Assembly (NCBI GenBank): GCA_017745295.1
Contig: JAGHZR010000026.1
Span: 1-58,063, forward strand
Direction of reading: 5' to 3'
Source of the DNA: Novosphingobium sp.
GTDB taxonomy: Bacteria; Pseudomonadota; Alphaproteobacteria; Sphingomonadales; Sphingomonadaceae
DNA: 58,063 nucleotides
A program made the position numbers and the translations under genes. The notes below the pieces were generated by a model, which saw nothing but the letters and a program-made list of their open reading frames with translations, was not told the origin of the DNA and searched no databases. Shown piece after piece: positions 32,995 to 42,732 of this stretch. Each line of letters starts with the position of its first letter. Within the stretch, counting starts at the first letter, position 1.

Positions 32995-35900
32995 TCAGAA
33001 GTCCTTCGAGACTCTGACGGTGAGCCGGCCGTCACGTTGGTTGGAGGCGCCGCGCAGGCCGAGTTCCATATCGATGACCCAAGTCGAGAGGGTGTAGAGT
33101 CCACCGCCCAGCGCCACCTCGTACTGATCGCGGGTCCAGCCTTCGGTGCGGATTCCGTAGAACGCCTGTCCCGGAATGTCAGCGTAGTCCAGGAACTGGG
33201 CGCTCGAATCCTGGAACTCATGCGACCATTCAAAGCGGACGCGGGGCCGGAAGCTGCCGATCAGCAGGCGCTTGTCGAGTTCGAAGCGTCCGCCCAGCAC
33301 GCCCGCCAGGGAATTGGCGTCGCGCTTGTCGAAGCGCAGGTCCATGATTCCCGCGCCGTTCTCCCGATAGGCATCGAGCGTCCCGCTCAACCACTCGCCC
33401 CGGCCGTAGAGCGACCAGCGCAAGTTGCCACTGATACGGTCGATGCCGGTGGAGGCGGCGCCGAACCACATGGATCCGTCGCGCGAGCCCCGCGTCAGGG
33501 CACCATCGACGATCCGCCGGGTCTTGAAGCGCAAGTCCCCATAGCCGATCACGAAGTCCACGAACATGCCCGGGAACGGCGCCGTGCTGCCATAGGCGGC
33601 GGCGACGCTGCTGCGGCCATGGAGCCGGGCGACATTGTCGCCGATCTCGCTGTCGTCGAAGCCCACGCCGCCTCCCAGGCCCACGGTGACGTCGGGCGAG
33701 AGCTTGATATCCGCGCCCGCGCTGAGCCCGCTGGTGGCGATGGAGATCTTGTCGCGGTCATTGGTACGGTTGCGCGTACCGAGGGCAAGCTGGCCTCCGG
33801 TCCAGACGGCAACCGAACCGACCGGACGCTCCGCGCTGCTGCCAGTTGGCGCCGCGCCCTGCTCGCGACCTTCCGGTGAGCCAGCCCCTGCATTCGCGGT
33901 GCGGGCGTTCATCGGTGCGCGCGGATCGAAGCCGGTCGCATAATTGCCGGGCCGTCCGCGCATCCGGTCGATCAATTCGAGTTCGTCGGCCGGAGTGCCC
34001 ATGCCGAAGGCGCCCGATACCGATCGCCGCATGTCGAGGATGCCCAGCGAGGCACCCATGCGAGCCTTGCCGGAGCCGCCTCCGTTATGAAGCTGTTCGG
34101 TGCGTTGCAGGAAGTTGCGGCTTTGGGTCTGGGCGAAGCGCCGGGTCGATTCGACCTGGGCATCGCTCAGCGCGCGGATGTTCGGATCGAGCGAAGGATC
34201 GGGGCGCGCGGTGACGGTGATCGTCACGGTCGCCGGTGCCGAGGTGCCGAACAGGTTCGACAGGGTGTAAGTTACCAGGATCGTGCCGCCGTAATGCGGC
34301 GCGGGCGTCACTTCCAGCCGGTAGCTACGCGCGCCCTCCGGCCCTTCTTCGACGATCTTCGCCGTAGTCTTGTCGGCAGGTGCGATGCTGACGATCGCGG
34401 CGCCGGTGAAGGGACCTTCGGTCGCTCCCTCGGTCAGTTCGACGTAGACGGGCTGATTGTCTACTGCCTTGGCGGTCTTGGCCGCTGCGGTCGGCACGGT
34501 TCCCGTCACGGTAATGGTAACGGTGGCCGGCGCCGATCGCCCGCCCGGCCCGACGGCGACGAAATCGAAGGCGTCGGTGCCGGAGAACCCTGGATTGGGC
34601 GTGTAAGTCGCGATCACGTTCGGTGTGCCGCGAAGCGCCACCATACCGTGCGACGACGTTCCTACCAGTTCGATGGCGGTGAATTCGCCTGCCACCAGCG
34701 TAGAGAGGTCAATGTCCAGCGACTTCTGCGCCTGCGTCGAGGAAACCACCGATCCCGTGCCCGGTTTGGTGGTCGGCGCGGCCGGGGTGGCGACCGTCAC
34801 GCTGACGGTCGCCGGCGCCGATGTGCCGCCGGGGCCGGTCGCGGTATAGGTAAAGCTGTCTGCACCGAAGTAGCCCGCTGTCGGGGTGTAGGTGACGACG
34901 GTTCCGGAGGCGCTCACCGTGCCATGCGTCGGCCCCGCAGCGATCGCCATGCTCGTATAGGTGCCGGTGATCGCGCCGGAGAGGTCGATTGCGGTGCCCG
35001 AGCTGCCGTAGGGCACGGCAATGCCTGACTTGTCGGCAGCGACCGGCGCGTTCGGCGTGGCGACCGTCAAGCTGACAGTGGCAACGTTCGAGATGCCGCC
35101 GGGGCCGCTGGCGGTGTAGGTGAAGCTATCTGGGCCGAAGTAGCCTGTCGTCGGCGTATAAGTCACTATGTCACCGGCGATGGAGAGCGTGCCGTGCGAA
35201 GCGGCGGAAGCGATCGTGATGCCGCTATGGGGCCCTCCGCTGATCGACGTGGAGAGATCGATCGCAGTCCCGGTGTCGTAGGCGACAGCCACCCCCGGCT
35301 TATCCGCGGCGATGGGGCGGTCGATGAACGTGAAGCTCGCGCCGGCCGGGCTGGTCTGGCCGTTGACGGAGACCGTCACGGTGACATTGCCGGAGCCTGC
35401 AGCCGGGGTCGTGACGGTCAGCGAGGTGGCGCTGGCGGCGGTGACGTTGCCGGCAGCCGATCCGAATAGGACGGTATTGTTGCTAGGCGTAGTGCTGAAG
35501 CCGGTTCCGGTCACGATTACCACCTGGCTGGGCGGTCCGCTGCCGGGCGAGATCGCGGTCACGGAGGGAGTGACGGCAATGGCGGCGGACACCGCGCCGG
35601 GGGACGAGGGATAGCCTGCCGGGGTGAAGCCGTCGACACTGAAGCTGGCCAGTCCGGCGCCCGCGGCCTGGTAGGGCACGGTCACGGTGCAGGTCCCGGA
35701 AGGGATCTGGATATTGATTAAGTCGAGCTGCGCGCCGCTTGGCGCCGAGGTGTTGCCTGCGGAAACACCGCAGCTGCCGCCCACGCCCGGAAGGCGCGTG
35801 AACACGCTGCTGTTCGAATGGAGCGAGGTGATGAAACCGGGCGTGGCGACGGCATTGGGATTGGTGAAGGTGATGGTGAGCTGGCCGCTGGTTCCGACCG

Positions 35901-38163
35901 TGGCGGTCGAAGATGCATAGCTCAACGCGACACTGACTGCGCCGGCGGGTGTGACGGTCAAGGTCTGCTCGGCCTGCGCGGCGGCGTTCCAGTTGGCGTC
36001 GCCGACCTGGTTGGCCTCGATCCGGCAGATACCGGGAGCAACGAAAGTCACCGTGGTCCCCGAAAGCGTACAGCCGGCGCTGGAGGGGGCCAGCGAATAG
36101 ATCACGATAAGTCCGGACGTGGCAGTCGCCGCGACCGTATAGCTGCCCCCGACCGCGGGCGAGGACGGCGGGCTGGAGGTGAAGCCGATCGACTGGTTGC
36201 CCTTTGCCATCGTGATCGTGACGATCGGGCCAAGGGACGTGACCGGCTGACTGTCGGTGACGGAAATCTGGTAACTGAAGCTGCCTGCTGCCGTCGGCGT
36301 GCCGGACACGATACCGGTTGCCGTATTGAGCGAAGTCCCCGGGGGCAGCGCCCCCGCGTTGAGCGCATAGGCGTAAGGCGCGATGCCACCGGAGGCCGCG
36401 TTGGTCTGGCTGAATGTGCCGCCTACGATCAGGCCGGTCGCTCCGGCCGAATTGACGGCGAGCGGAGCCGGGGTAACGGTGAAGCTGTGGGTCACGCTGG
36501 GGGCGGCGCTGTAGCTGCTGTTACCCGCCTGATCGGCCTGGACCGTGCAGGTCCCCGGCTGGAGGAGGGTAAGCGTCGTGCCGGACACGGTGCAGACCGG
36601 CGTGGTCTGCGAGGTGAAGCTGACAGCCAGACCGGAGCTGGCGGTGGCCGTGAGGGTCAGTGGAGAGCCCGAGAGCGATGTATTGGGCAAAGTGCCGAAA
36701 GCGATCGTCTGGGTGCCTTGCGCCACGGTCAGGCTGACCGTCGCCGGGGCGGAGGTGCCGCCCACGCCTGTAGCGGTATACGTAAAGTTGTCGGGTCCGG
36801 CATAACCGGCGTTGGGTGTATAGCTGACGACGTTGCCGGCGATGGCTACGGTGCCGTGGGTTGGCCCGCTGGGGACGGCTATGCTGGTATGGCTGCCGGT
36901 TATGGACCCGGAAAGCGTGATGGGGGTCGCGGCGCCGAAGGCGACCGTTCCGGCATCGAGGTTCGCGGCGACCGGTGCAGCCACATAAGTGTACTGGTCG
37001 GCAGCCGAGGTTGCGCTCGTTCCCGCCACCGTCGTCACCCTGACGTCCACGGTGCCGATACCGGCCGGAGCGACCGCGGTGATCTGAGTGCCACTGACTC
37101 CCAGGAACGAAGCTGAGGCAATGCCGCCAAACGTGACGCCGGTGGGATTGGAGAGGTTGGTACCGGTTATCGTCACTGCGGTGCCGCCGCTGATCGGACC
37201 TGCGGTCGGTGAAATGCTGGTGACGGTCGGCGCCTGGATCACGACGGTTGGATCACTGGCCGATGCGGAACCGTTCGCGCCGCCTCCGGACAACGTTACC
37301 GAAGGCACGAGCGGCGTGGTCGCATTGGCGGCAAAAGTCGCGATCAGGTTGAGGGTAGGGCCCGTGCCGGGGCCGAAGCTGCCGGTCCGCGTGCATGAGC
37401 CGGTCTGGCCCGAAGGCGTGCAGGTCCAGCCCGTGCCGGACAGGCTTGAAATGCTCATGCCCAGCGGAAGGTTCAGAGATGCCGTCAACGGCGCGCTCGT
37501 CGTGGGGCTGTTGGTTACGCTTGGGAAGATGGTGTAGCTCATCAGGCCGCCCTGAGCCGCGTTGCCGGAATGGCTCATCACGACGTCCAGGATGGGGATG
37601 GACGAGCAGCTCAGGCTGATGGCGACCGTGCTGTCCTGCGAGGAAGGCTTCGGAATGCTGGGCTGTGTGATGTAATTCGTATCGGCGATGCCGACCTGGA
37701 AGTAATCGTTGGGACTTGTCCCGGAGAAAATGAAGCTCCCGGAACCTGAAGTTGCGGTAGAATCCAACACGGAGCTGGGCGCATATGTTGAGCCGTTATT
37801 TTGGGTCCAGGCGATGTATATATAGGCGCCCTTGGTGTTTCCCGACCAGGAATACGTGACCCTCTCTCCATCGGCCAAAGCATGAATGCCCGGAGATGTA
37901 TATTTGTCGGTTCCGACGCCGTTCGAATCGACGGTGAATATGCCGCCGAGATTGTTGATCTCGTTGCAGGCGGTAGAAGCCGCCCAGGCGCCTGTCGGCA
38001 GGAATACCAGCAGGGCGCTCAACAGGGTGCGGAGGAAGGCTCCGGCAGCGCGGTCGAGCGACGCGGTTTGTGATGGAATTTCGCCGTAATCGCGTGATCG
38101 ACGCAGCACCGCGCAGACAAGCCAGACGCCGCGCGAACGGAACCAGGTCCCGAGCCCCCGCAT
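32995..38163 (-). CDS. Large autotransporter with Ig-like/TIG repeats
   Basis: This surface protein of about 1722 residues probably mediates adhesion or display. A hydrophobic secretion signal (LLSALLVFLPTGAWA) follows a long basic N-terminal extension. The passenger is a string of beta modules: IPT/TIG (SISPTAGPISGGTAVTITG), Ig-like modules with YTPNAGYAGPDNFTY-type repeats, and a central GIAPYAYALNAGALPPG putative-Ig repeat. The last 270 residues form the autotransporter beta-barrel ending in Phe (VRVSKDF). I chose the ATG at 38163 because GGGGGA precedes it; another ATG at 38232 has a weaker site. It lies upstream of the PKS on the same strand. Whether it belongs to the island or is a resident gene is uncertain. 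Confidence 0.85.
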   Translation of the reverse strand: MRGLGTWFRSRGVWLVCAVLRRSRDYGEIPSQTASLDRAAGAFLRTLLSALLVFLPTGAWAASTACNEINNLGGIFTVDSNGVGTDKYTSPGIHALADGERVTYSWSGNTKGAYIYIAWTQNNGSTYAPSSVLDSTATSGSGSFIFSGTSPNDYFQVGIADTNYITQPSIPKPSSQDSTVAISLSCSSIPILDVVMSHSGNAAQGGLMSYTIFPSVTNSPTTSAPLTASLNLPLGMSISSLSGTGWTCTPSGQTGSCTRTGSFGPGTGPTLNLIATFAANATTPLVPSVTLSGGGANGSASASDPTVVIQAPTVTSISPTAGPISGGTAVTITGTNLSNPTGVTFGGIASASFLGVSGTQITAVAPAGIGTVDVRVTTVAGTSATSAADQYTYVAAPVAANLDAGTVAFGAATPITLSGSITGSHTSIAVPSGPTHGTVAIAGNVVSYTPNAGYAGPDNFTYTATGVGGTSAPATVSLTVAQGTQTIAFGTLPNTSLSGSPLTLTATASSGLAVSFTSQTTPVCTVSGTTLTLLQPGTCTVQADQAGNSSYSAAPSVTHSFTVTPAPLAVNSAGATGLIVGGTFSQTNAASGGIAPYAYALNAGALPPGTSLNTATGIVSGTPTAAGSFSYQISVTDSQPVTSLGPIVTITMAKGNQSIGFTSSPPSSPAVGGSYTVAATATSGLIVIYSLAPSSAGCTLSGTTVTFVAPGICRIEANQVGDANWNAAAQAEQTLTVTPAGAVSVALSYASSTATVGTSGQLTITFTNPNAVATPGFITSLHSNSSVFTRLPGVGGSCGVSAGNTSAPSGAQLDLINIQIPSGTCTVTVPYQAAGAGLASFSVDGFTPAGYPSSPGAVSAAIAVTPSVTAISPGSGPPSQVVIVTGTGFSTTPSNNTVLFGSAAGNVTAASATSLTVTTPAAGSGNVTVTVSVNGQTSPAGASFTFIDRPIAADKPGVAVAYDTGTAIDLSTSISGGPHSGITIASAASHGTLSIAGDIVTYTPTTGYFGPDSFTYTASGPGGISNVATVSLTVATPNAPVAADKSGIAVPYGSSGTAIDLSGAITGTYTSMAIAAGPTHGTVSASGTVVTYTPTAGYFGADSFTYTATGPGGTSAPATVSVTVATPAAPTTKPGTGSVVSSTQAQKSLDIDLSTLVAGEFTAIELVGTSSHGMVALRGTPNVIATYTPNPGFSGTDAFDFVAVGPGGRSAPATVTITVTGTVPTAAAKTAKAVDNQPVYVELTEGATEGPFTGAAIVSIAPADKTTAKIVEEGPEGARSYRLEVTPAPHYGGTILVTYTLSNLFGTSAPATVTITVTARPDPSLDPNIRALSDAQVESTRRFAQTQSRNFLQRTEQLHNGGGSGKARMGASLGILDMRRSVSGAFGMGTPADELELIDRMRGRPGNYATGFDPRAPMNARTANAGAGSPEGREQGAAPTGSSAERPVGSVAVWTGGQLALGTRNRTNDRDKISIATSGLSAGADIKLSPDVTVGLGGGVGFDDSEIGDNVARLHGRSSVAAAYGSTAPFPGMFVDFVIGYGDLRFKTRRIVDGALTRGSRDGSMWFGAASTGIDRISGNLRWSLYGRGEWLSGTLDAYRENGAGIMDLRFDKRDANSLAGVLGGRFELDKRLLIGSFRPRVRFEWSHEFQDSSAQFLDYADIPGQAFYGIRTEGWTRDQYEVALGGGLYTLSTWVIDMELGLRGASNQRDGRLTVRVSKDF
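34790..35330 (-). repeat. Tandem Ig-like module repeats within the autotransporter gene
   Basis: Two adjacent modules of about 90 codons repeat the pattern YTPT(A/T)GYFG(P/A)DSFTYTA with similar DNA (around 34840-34900 and 35100-35168). Related copies occur at about 34500-34600 and 36745-36830. Such repeats allow recombinational change in passenger length. Confidence 0.6.
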
Positions 38164-38546
38164 AAAAATTTCCCCCGACGCCGCGAAGCGATTGGAGTAC
38201 CAAGCCCATAAGGCACTCCCGACGCGGCGCATAAAAATGCTCAGAACCCGGAATGTAGCTCCCGAATTTGGAACATTTGAGGGCGATTCTATTGCGAGTC
38301 TATTAAAAATAGATCCGAACTGGCACTTATATGCGTCAAGTTAAAAGTATTTAGTATGCCTTGTCAGTGCTGTTAGGTGAGCCTGCTTATATTCCATGAC
38401 CCAAGGTTGTCGCGGTGAATCTGATCGTTCCTTGTTCGAACCCTGAGCGTTTTGCGTCGGCGAGAAAAGAGCGGCGTCATCTTGCGAATAGGCATACCCA
38501 TCAGTATCTCAATGGAGGGAAGGCCCACTCGCTAGCAGGAGAGCCC
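38164..38546. promoter_or_regulatory. Divergent region between autotransporter and siderophore-interacting protein
   Basis: These 383 bp hold the promoters of both divergent genes. The AT-rich core contains TCTATT-AAA-AATAGA at 38299-38313, a 6-bp inverted repeat that could be an operator. It does not match a 19-bp Fur box. A second in-frame start for the autotransporter lies at 38232, and the sequence ATTTTTATGCG occurs at both candidate starts (38161-38171 and 38231-38241 region). No gene is seen here. Confidence 0.4.
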
Positions 38547-39290
38547 ATGAAGCATCAGATCAACCGAGTCCGTCACGAATTGCATCGCCGCACTCTGGCG
38601 ATCAGCCGCGTCGAGCATGTCACACCGAACATGCTGCGGCTTACCTTGACCGGTGAGGAACTTGCCGGTTTCACCAGTCTGGCGCCCGACGATCACATCA
38701 AGGTCTTCGCGCCGGAAGGCGAAAGTACGGCGATGCGCGACTATACGCCGCGCCGCTATGATGCCGCGAAGAACGAACTGACCGTCGATTTCGCCATTCA
38801 TGAGGCCGGGCCGGTGACCGCCTGGGCGGTCGGCGCCAGAGTCGGAGACGAGGCACGGATCGGCGGGCCGCGCGGCTCGCTGGTGGTGCCGCAGGACTTC
38901 GACTGGTGGCTGCTGGTCGGCGACGAGACCGCGCTCCCCGCGATCGGCCGCCGGATCGAGGAACTCGCGCCGGGCACTCCGGTCACGAGCATCGTGGCAG
39001 TGACCGGCGCCGCCGAAGAGCAGACTTTCGAGACCGGGGCGCGGCACGAAGCGATCTGGGTCCATCGCCCTGCCGCACAGGCCGCCGATGCCGCGCCGCT
39101 GCTGGAGGCGCTGCGCGGATTCGTGCCGCCGCCGGGCGATGGCTTCATCTTCATTGCCGCCGAAGGCAGCGTGACGCGGACCTTGCGGACTTACGTGCTG
39201 GAGGAGCTTGGCCATGTGCCGCAATGGCTCAAGGCCAGTGGCTATTGGGTCAAGGGCGCGGCGGACACGACCGAGAAGTTCGAAAGCTGA
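38547..39290 (+). CDS. Siderophore-interacting protein (FAD-binding flavoreductase)
   Basis: This cytosolic flavoprotein of 247 residues would reduce ferric siderophores to release iron. It has an N-terminal FAD-binding beta-barrel with R64-D-Y-T-P-R69, the FAD signature of the SIP family, then an NAD(P)H domain including VGDETALPAIGRRIEEL. The C-terminus has GYWVKGAAD, typical of ViuB/YqjH-like proteins. The ATG at 38547 has AGGAGA just upstream; a longer reading back to 38415 has no such site. A TetR gene follows after 136 bp and probably regulates it. No siderophore receptor is nearby. Confidence 0.9.
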   Translation: MKHQINRVRHELHRRTLAISRVEHVTPNMLRLTLTGEELAGFTSLAPDDHIKVFAPEGESTAMRDYTPRRYDAAKNELTVDFAIHEAGPVTAWAVGARVGDEARIGGPRGSLVVPQDFDWWLLVGDETALPAIGRRIEELAPGTPVTSIVAVTGAAEEQTFETGARHEAIWVHRPAAQAADAAPLLEALRGFVPPPGDGFIFIAAEGSVTRTLRTYVLEELGHVPQWLKASGYWVKGAADTTEKFES

Positions 39291-39426
39291 TCCAGGACCC
39301 GTTTCCAACGGGCGGGAACGGGGCTTGAAATTCCATGAAGTATCCGATGCGACGTCTGCGATCGCCGCATCGGCAAGACAGGAAAAGGCCGCCCGATAGA
39401 GGCGGGCCGACAGGAGACAGGGCACT

Positions 39427-39996
39427 ATGACGCGCTTGACGCGAAGCGAAACCCAGGCGCTTACGCGCCTGCGGCTCTTGAAATCCGCACGCGAGCTGTT
39501 TCGGCGCGACGGCTATGCCGTGACTTCGCTGGACCGCATCGCCGAGGCGGCGGGCTATAGCAAGGGGGCGGTCTATTCGAACTTCGACGGCAAGGAGGCA
39601 ATCTTCCTCGCCGTGCTGGAATCGGAGAACGAGGAAAACCTCCAGAGCCTGCTGGCGCGCCTCGAAAAGGCGGAAGGAACCACGGAAATAGCGGATATTC
39701 TGGCGGAGTGGGCAGACGAACGGTCGCAGTTCGGCGGCTGGTCGCTGACGATCCTGGAACATGCCCGCGTGGCGCAGGGCAAGGACTCGCTGCGCCGGCA
39801 GGAAGCGATCGTCCGCGCGCAGTGGCAGAGGCTGGGGGCCTACCTGCTGGGCCGTTTCCCGCACTCGACCGCCGAGGCAGAGACGCTGGGTGCGCTGCTG
39901 TTCGAGATCGCCTTTGCCCCGGCCCTGACGTTCGTGGCCGAACCGCGCGCCGGGGACCTCGTGCGGCTGGCGCTCCCGCCCCTGCTGGAGCGCTGA
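39427..39996 (+). CDS. TetR/AcrR-family transcriptional regulator
   Basis: This 189-residue regulator has an N-terminal helix-turn-helix (about residues 13-58, including SLDRIAEAAGYSKGAVYSNF) and a helical ligand-binding C-terminus. AGGAG precedes the ATG. It follows the siderophore-interacting protein on the same strand, and an operon is possible. Family members usually repress nearby enzyme or efflux genes when no ligand is bound. Ligand and targets are unknown. Confidence 0.9.
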   Translation: MTRLTRSETQALTRLRLLKSARELFRRDGYAVTSLDRIAEAAGYSKGAVYSNFDGKEAIFLAVLESENEENLQSLLARLEKAEGTTEIADILAEWADERSQFGGWSLTILEHARVAQGKDSLRRQEAIVRAQWQRLGAYLLGRFPHSTAEAETLGALLFEIAFAPALTFVAEPRAGDLVRLALPPLLER

Positions 39997-40413
39997 ACAG
40001 CCTTGCTAGGCCATGAAAATTTTGGCGCAGGGTTGTATTTGAAAAACCGGTAGGTATCCTGATTTTCGTCGGTGTCCAAAGGGTTGGGCGCGATGGAGAT
40101 ATCGCCATGATCGCTGGCCTGGCGCCGCTTCGCGCCCCGATGAATCACGCCTGCAAGGCGGCCAGAGGCGCGCTTTCAGGTGGTTTCACGCTTGAGTTTT
40201 GCAGTGCCTTGCCCGTTATTCCCGCGCAGGCAGGGGCGACGAACCGTTGCTTCCCTAGCTCTAAATATGCCGGGTTCCCGGTCGTGACTACCGCTCCGCC
40301 CTGAAACGGCGATCGCTCACCGACAACCAAATGCGCCTGGAGGCCGTTACACCGGTGACGGTCCTCGGGCAGGCGCGCGCCCACCGTCCATCCGATCTCT
40401 ACAAGGAAGCATC
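39997..40413. other. 417-bp leader and intergenic region upstream of nrdJ
   Basis: No gene is supported; a 65-codon frame at 40107-40304 has no recognisable product. The region should contain the nrdJ promoter and a long 5' leader. Its main feature is the stem-loop at 40333-40376. I looked for a cobalamin riboswitch B12 box (GCCACTG) and for an NrdR box and found neither. Confidence 0.5.
40333..40376 (+). promoter_or_regulatory. Stable stem-loop in the nrdJ leader
   Basis: GCGCCTG (40333-40339) pairs with CAGGCGC (40370-40376), GAGG (40340-40343) with CCTC (40363-40366), and CCGT (40344-40347) with ACGG (40358-40361). That gives 15 base pairs with two small right-hand bulges and a 10-nt loop. 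It ends 37 bases before the nrdJ ATG and could act on transcription or translation. Confidence 0.5.
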
Positions 40414-42729
40414 ATGTCCGCCCCCACTTCGTCTGGTCCGCTCGACCAGCCCGTCACTCTCCACGTCTGGAAGGAGAAGTATCGCCACGCCGACGAGCAG
40501 AGCCCTTCGGACACGTTCCGCCGCGTGGTGGCAGGGGTTTATGCCAAGGACGATCCGGTCCATGCCTCGCAGGCGCTGGCGGCGCTGGAAGCGCGCGACT
40601 GGGTGCCCGGCGGGCGCATCTTCGCAGGCGCGGGCACTGGAAAGCGCGTCACCTGGATCAACTGCTTCGTCAGCCCGACGATCCAGGATTCCATGGATAC
40701 CGAGCCGGACCTGCCCGGCGTGGGCATCATGGAGGCGCTGAAAGTGGCGGCCTTCACCCAGCAGCAGGGCGGCGGCATCGGCATGGACTTCGGCACGATC
40801 CGGCCCGACGGCGCCCTCGTGGCGCGCACCGCCTCGGTTTCTTCGGGCGTGATCCCGTTCATGGTCATGTGGGACGGCATGTGCGTGACGATCCGCAGCA
40901 GCGGTTCGCGGCGCGGGGCGATGATGGCGATGCTGCCGGTCTGGCATCCGGATGTGCTCGCCTTCATCGAGGCGAAGACGCGCAAGGACGTGCTGAAGAA
41001 CTTCAACGTCTCGGTGGCGATCACCGACGATTTCATGGCCGCGCTGGAAGCCGACGCGGATTGGGACCTCGGCTTTTCGATCCCGCGCGCCGATGGCAGC
41101 CATGTCGCCGTGACCGAGCGCGACGGCAAGCCGTGGTACGTCTATCGCCGCATGCGCGCGGCGGAATTGTTCGACCTCATCACCCGCACGACTTACGAAT
41201 ATGCCGAGCCGGGCGTGGTCTTCGTGGACCGGGTGAACCGGCTCAACAACCTTTCCTATTGCGAGACGATTTCCGCCACCAACCCTTGCGGCGAGCAGCC
41301 CTTGCCGCCCAACGGCGATTGCGATCTCGGCCATGTCAATCTCGCCAACATGGTGCTCGATCCCTTCACCGCCGAGGCGCGGGTCGATTGGGATCGGTTG
41401 GCGGCAACGGTACGGATCGGTGTGCGCTTCCTCGATAACGTGCTGGAAACCTCGCCTTTCCCCACCGAGGACCAGCGGTTGGAGGCGCAGGCCAAGCGCC
41501 GAGTCGGGCTGGGCTTCACCGGCCTGGGCAATCTGCTTCAGCAACTCGGCCTGCGTTATGGCGAGGTCAGTGTGCCCAAGGTCGAGGAAATCTGCGCGGC
41601 GATGGCGGCGGAGGCCTATCGCGGCTCGATCGACCTCGCGAAGGAGCGTGGTCCGTTCCCCGCCTATGACAAGGACAAGTTCGCCCTTGCGCCGATGCTG
41701 GGCAAGCTGCCCGCCGATATCCGCAAGGACGTGGCGAAGCACGGCATCCGCAACGGCGTGTTGCTGACCATCGCGCCGACCGGCACCACCAGCATCTTCT
41801 ACGGCAATGTCAGTTCCGGCATCGAACCGAGCTTCTCCTGGCGCTACAACCGCGCCGTCGTCGTCGAACAGACCGCGACCGAGCAGCGCACCGAGAGCTT
41901 CACGGTCGAGGACTACGGCTGGTATCTCTACAGCCGCCTGCCCGGTTTCGATACCGCCGCGCCGCTGCCGCCCTATATGGTGACGGCGCTGGAGCTTTCG
42001 GTGGAGGACCATATCGCCGTGGCCGCCGCCGCGCAGAAATGGGTGGATGCGGCGATCTCCAAGACCATCAACTGCCCGGCGGACATGTCTTACGAGGCGT
42101 TCCGGGCGGTCTACCTCTCGGCCTGGGAAAAGGGCATGAAGGGCTGCACCACTTATCGTCCCAGCGGCGTGCGCGGTTCGGTGCTGTCGGAGCCGGTCGC
42201 GGACGCGCCGAAGCCAACAGATGCGCCGTCATTCCCGGCCGAGGCTCCCGTTCCCAAACGGCCGGAGACGCTTCAGGGCCGCACGATCAAGATCAAGTGG
42301 CCGGTGGATGGGGAAAACTACTACCTCACCATCAACGACTATCGCGCACCGGACGGTCGCCGCATTCCCTTCGAGATTTTCATCAACACCAGTTCGGCCG
42401 AGAACTTCGAGACGATGGCGGCGCTGACTCGCACGCTCTCGGCGGTCTGTCGCCGGGGCGACGCCGTGTTCATGTTCGAGGAACTGGAAAGGGTCCATTC
42501 GGCCAAGGGCGGGGCTTTCGTGGCGCTGGAGAACGACACCAAGGGCCGCTACGCGCCGAGCCTGATCGCCCTGATCGGGCGTATCCTGCGCGAACATGCG
42601 CAAGGCCCGGTCGCGGTGCCCGGCGCCGGTCCGTCGGGAGAGACCTGTCCGAACTGCGGTGAGGACGTGGCGATCATGATGGAGGGATGTCTCACCTGCC
42701 AGCAATGCGGCTTCAGCAAATGCGGGTAG
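40414..42729 (+). CDS. nrdJ: Adenosylcobalamin-dependent ribonucleoside-diphosphate reductase (class II)
   Basis: This 771-residue class II reductase converts ribonucleotides to deoxyribonucleotides using coenzyme B12, with or without oxygen. The active-site loop N290-P-C292-G-E294 carries the radical cysteine and base. QQGGGIGMDFGTIRP and APTGTTSIFYGNVSSGIEP are conserved nucleotide-binding regions. A TSCPD-type C-terminal segment (about 620-735) and a zinc-ribbon with CPNC (745-748), CQQC and a final Cys-Gly hold the regenerating thiols. Length is normal. AAGGAAGC precedes the ATG. The stem-loop in the leader may regulate it. It converges with the DedA gene, leaving only three bases. Confidence 0.95.
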   Translation: MSAPTSSGPLDQPVTLHVWKEKYRHADEQSPSDTFRRVVAGVYAKDDPVHASQALAALEARDWVPGGRIFAGAGTGKRVTWINCFVSPTIQDSMDTEPDLPGVGIMEALKVAAFTQQQGGGIGMDFGTIRPDGALVARTASVSSGVIPFMVMWDGMCVTIRSSGSRRGAMMAMLPVWHPDVLAFIEAKTRKDVLKNFNVSVAITDDFMAALEADADWDLGFSIPRADGSHVAVTERDGKPWYVYRRMRAAELFDLITRTTYEYAEPGVVFVDRVNRLNNLSYCETISATNPCGEQPLPPNGDCDLGHVNLANMVLDPFTAEARVDWDRLAATVRIGVRFLDNVLETSPFPTEDQRLEAQAKRRVGLGFTGLGNLLQQLGLRYGEVSVPKVEEICAAMAAEAYRGSIDLAKERGPFPAYDKDKFALAPMLGKLPADIRKDVAKHGIRNGVLLTIAPTGTTSIFYGNVSSGIEPSFSWRYNRAVVVEQTATEQRTESFTVEDYGWYLYSRLPGFDTAAPLPPYMVTALELSVEDHIAVAAAAQKWVDAAISKTINCPADMSYEAFRAVYLSAWEKGMKGCTTYRPSGVRGSVLSEPVADAPKPTDAPSFPAEAPVPKRPETLQGRTIKIKWPVDGENYYLTINDYRAPDGRRIPFEIFINTSSAENFETMAALTRTLSAVCRRGDAVFMFEELERVHSAKGGAFVALENDTKGRYAPSLIALIGRILREHAQGPVAVPGAGPSGETCPNCGEDVAIMMEGCLTCQQCGFSKCG

Positions 42730-42732
42730 GCT

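Noticed and set aside
38299..38313. Fur box upstream of the siderophore-interacting protein gene
   Set aside because: The 6-3-6 inverted repeat does not fit the 19-bp Fur consensus; annotated only as a possible operator.
39997..40413. Cobalamin riboswitch upstream of nrdJ
   Set aside because: No B12 box (GCCACTG) or expected conserved core was seen; only a single stem-loop.
40399..42012. 537-codon minus-strand frame opposite nrdJ
   Set aside because: Antisense shadow; nrdJ on the plus strand has complete active-site motifs.
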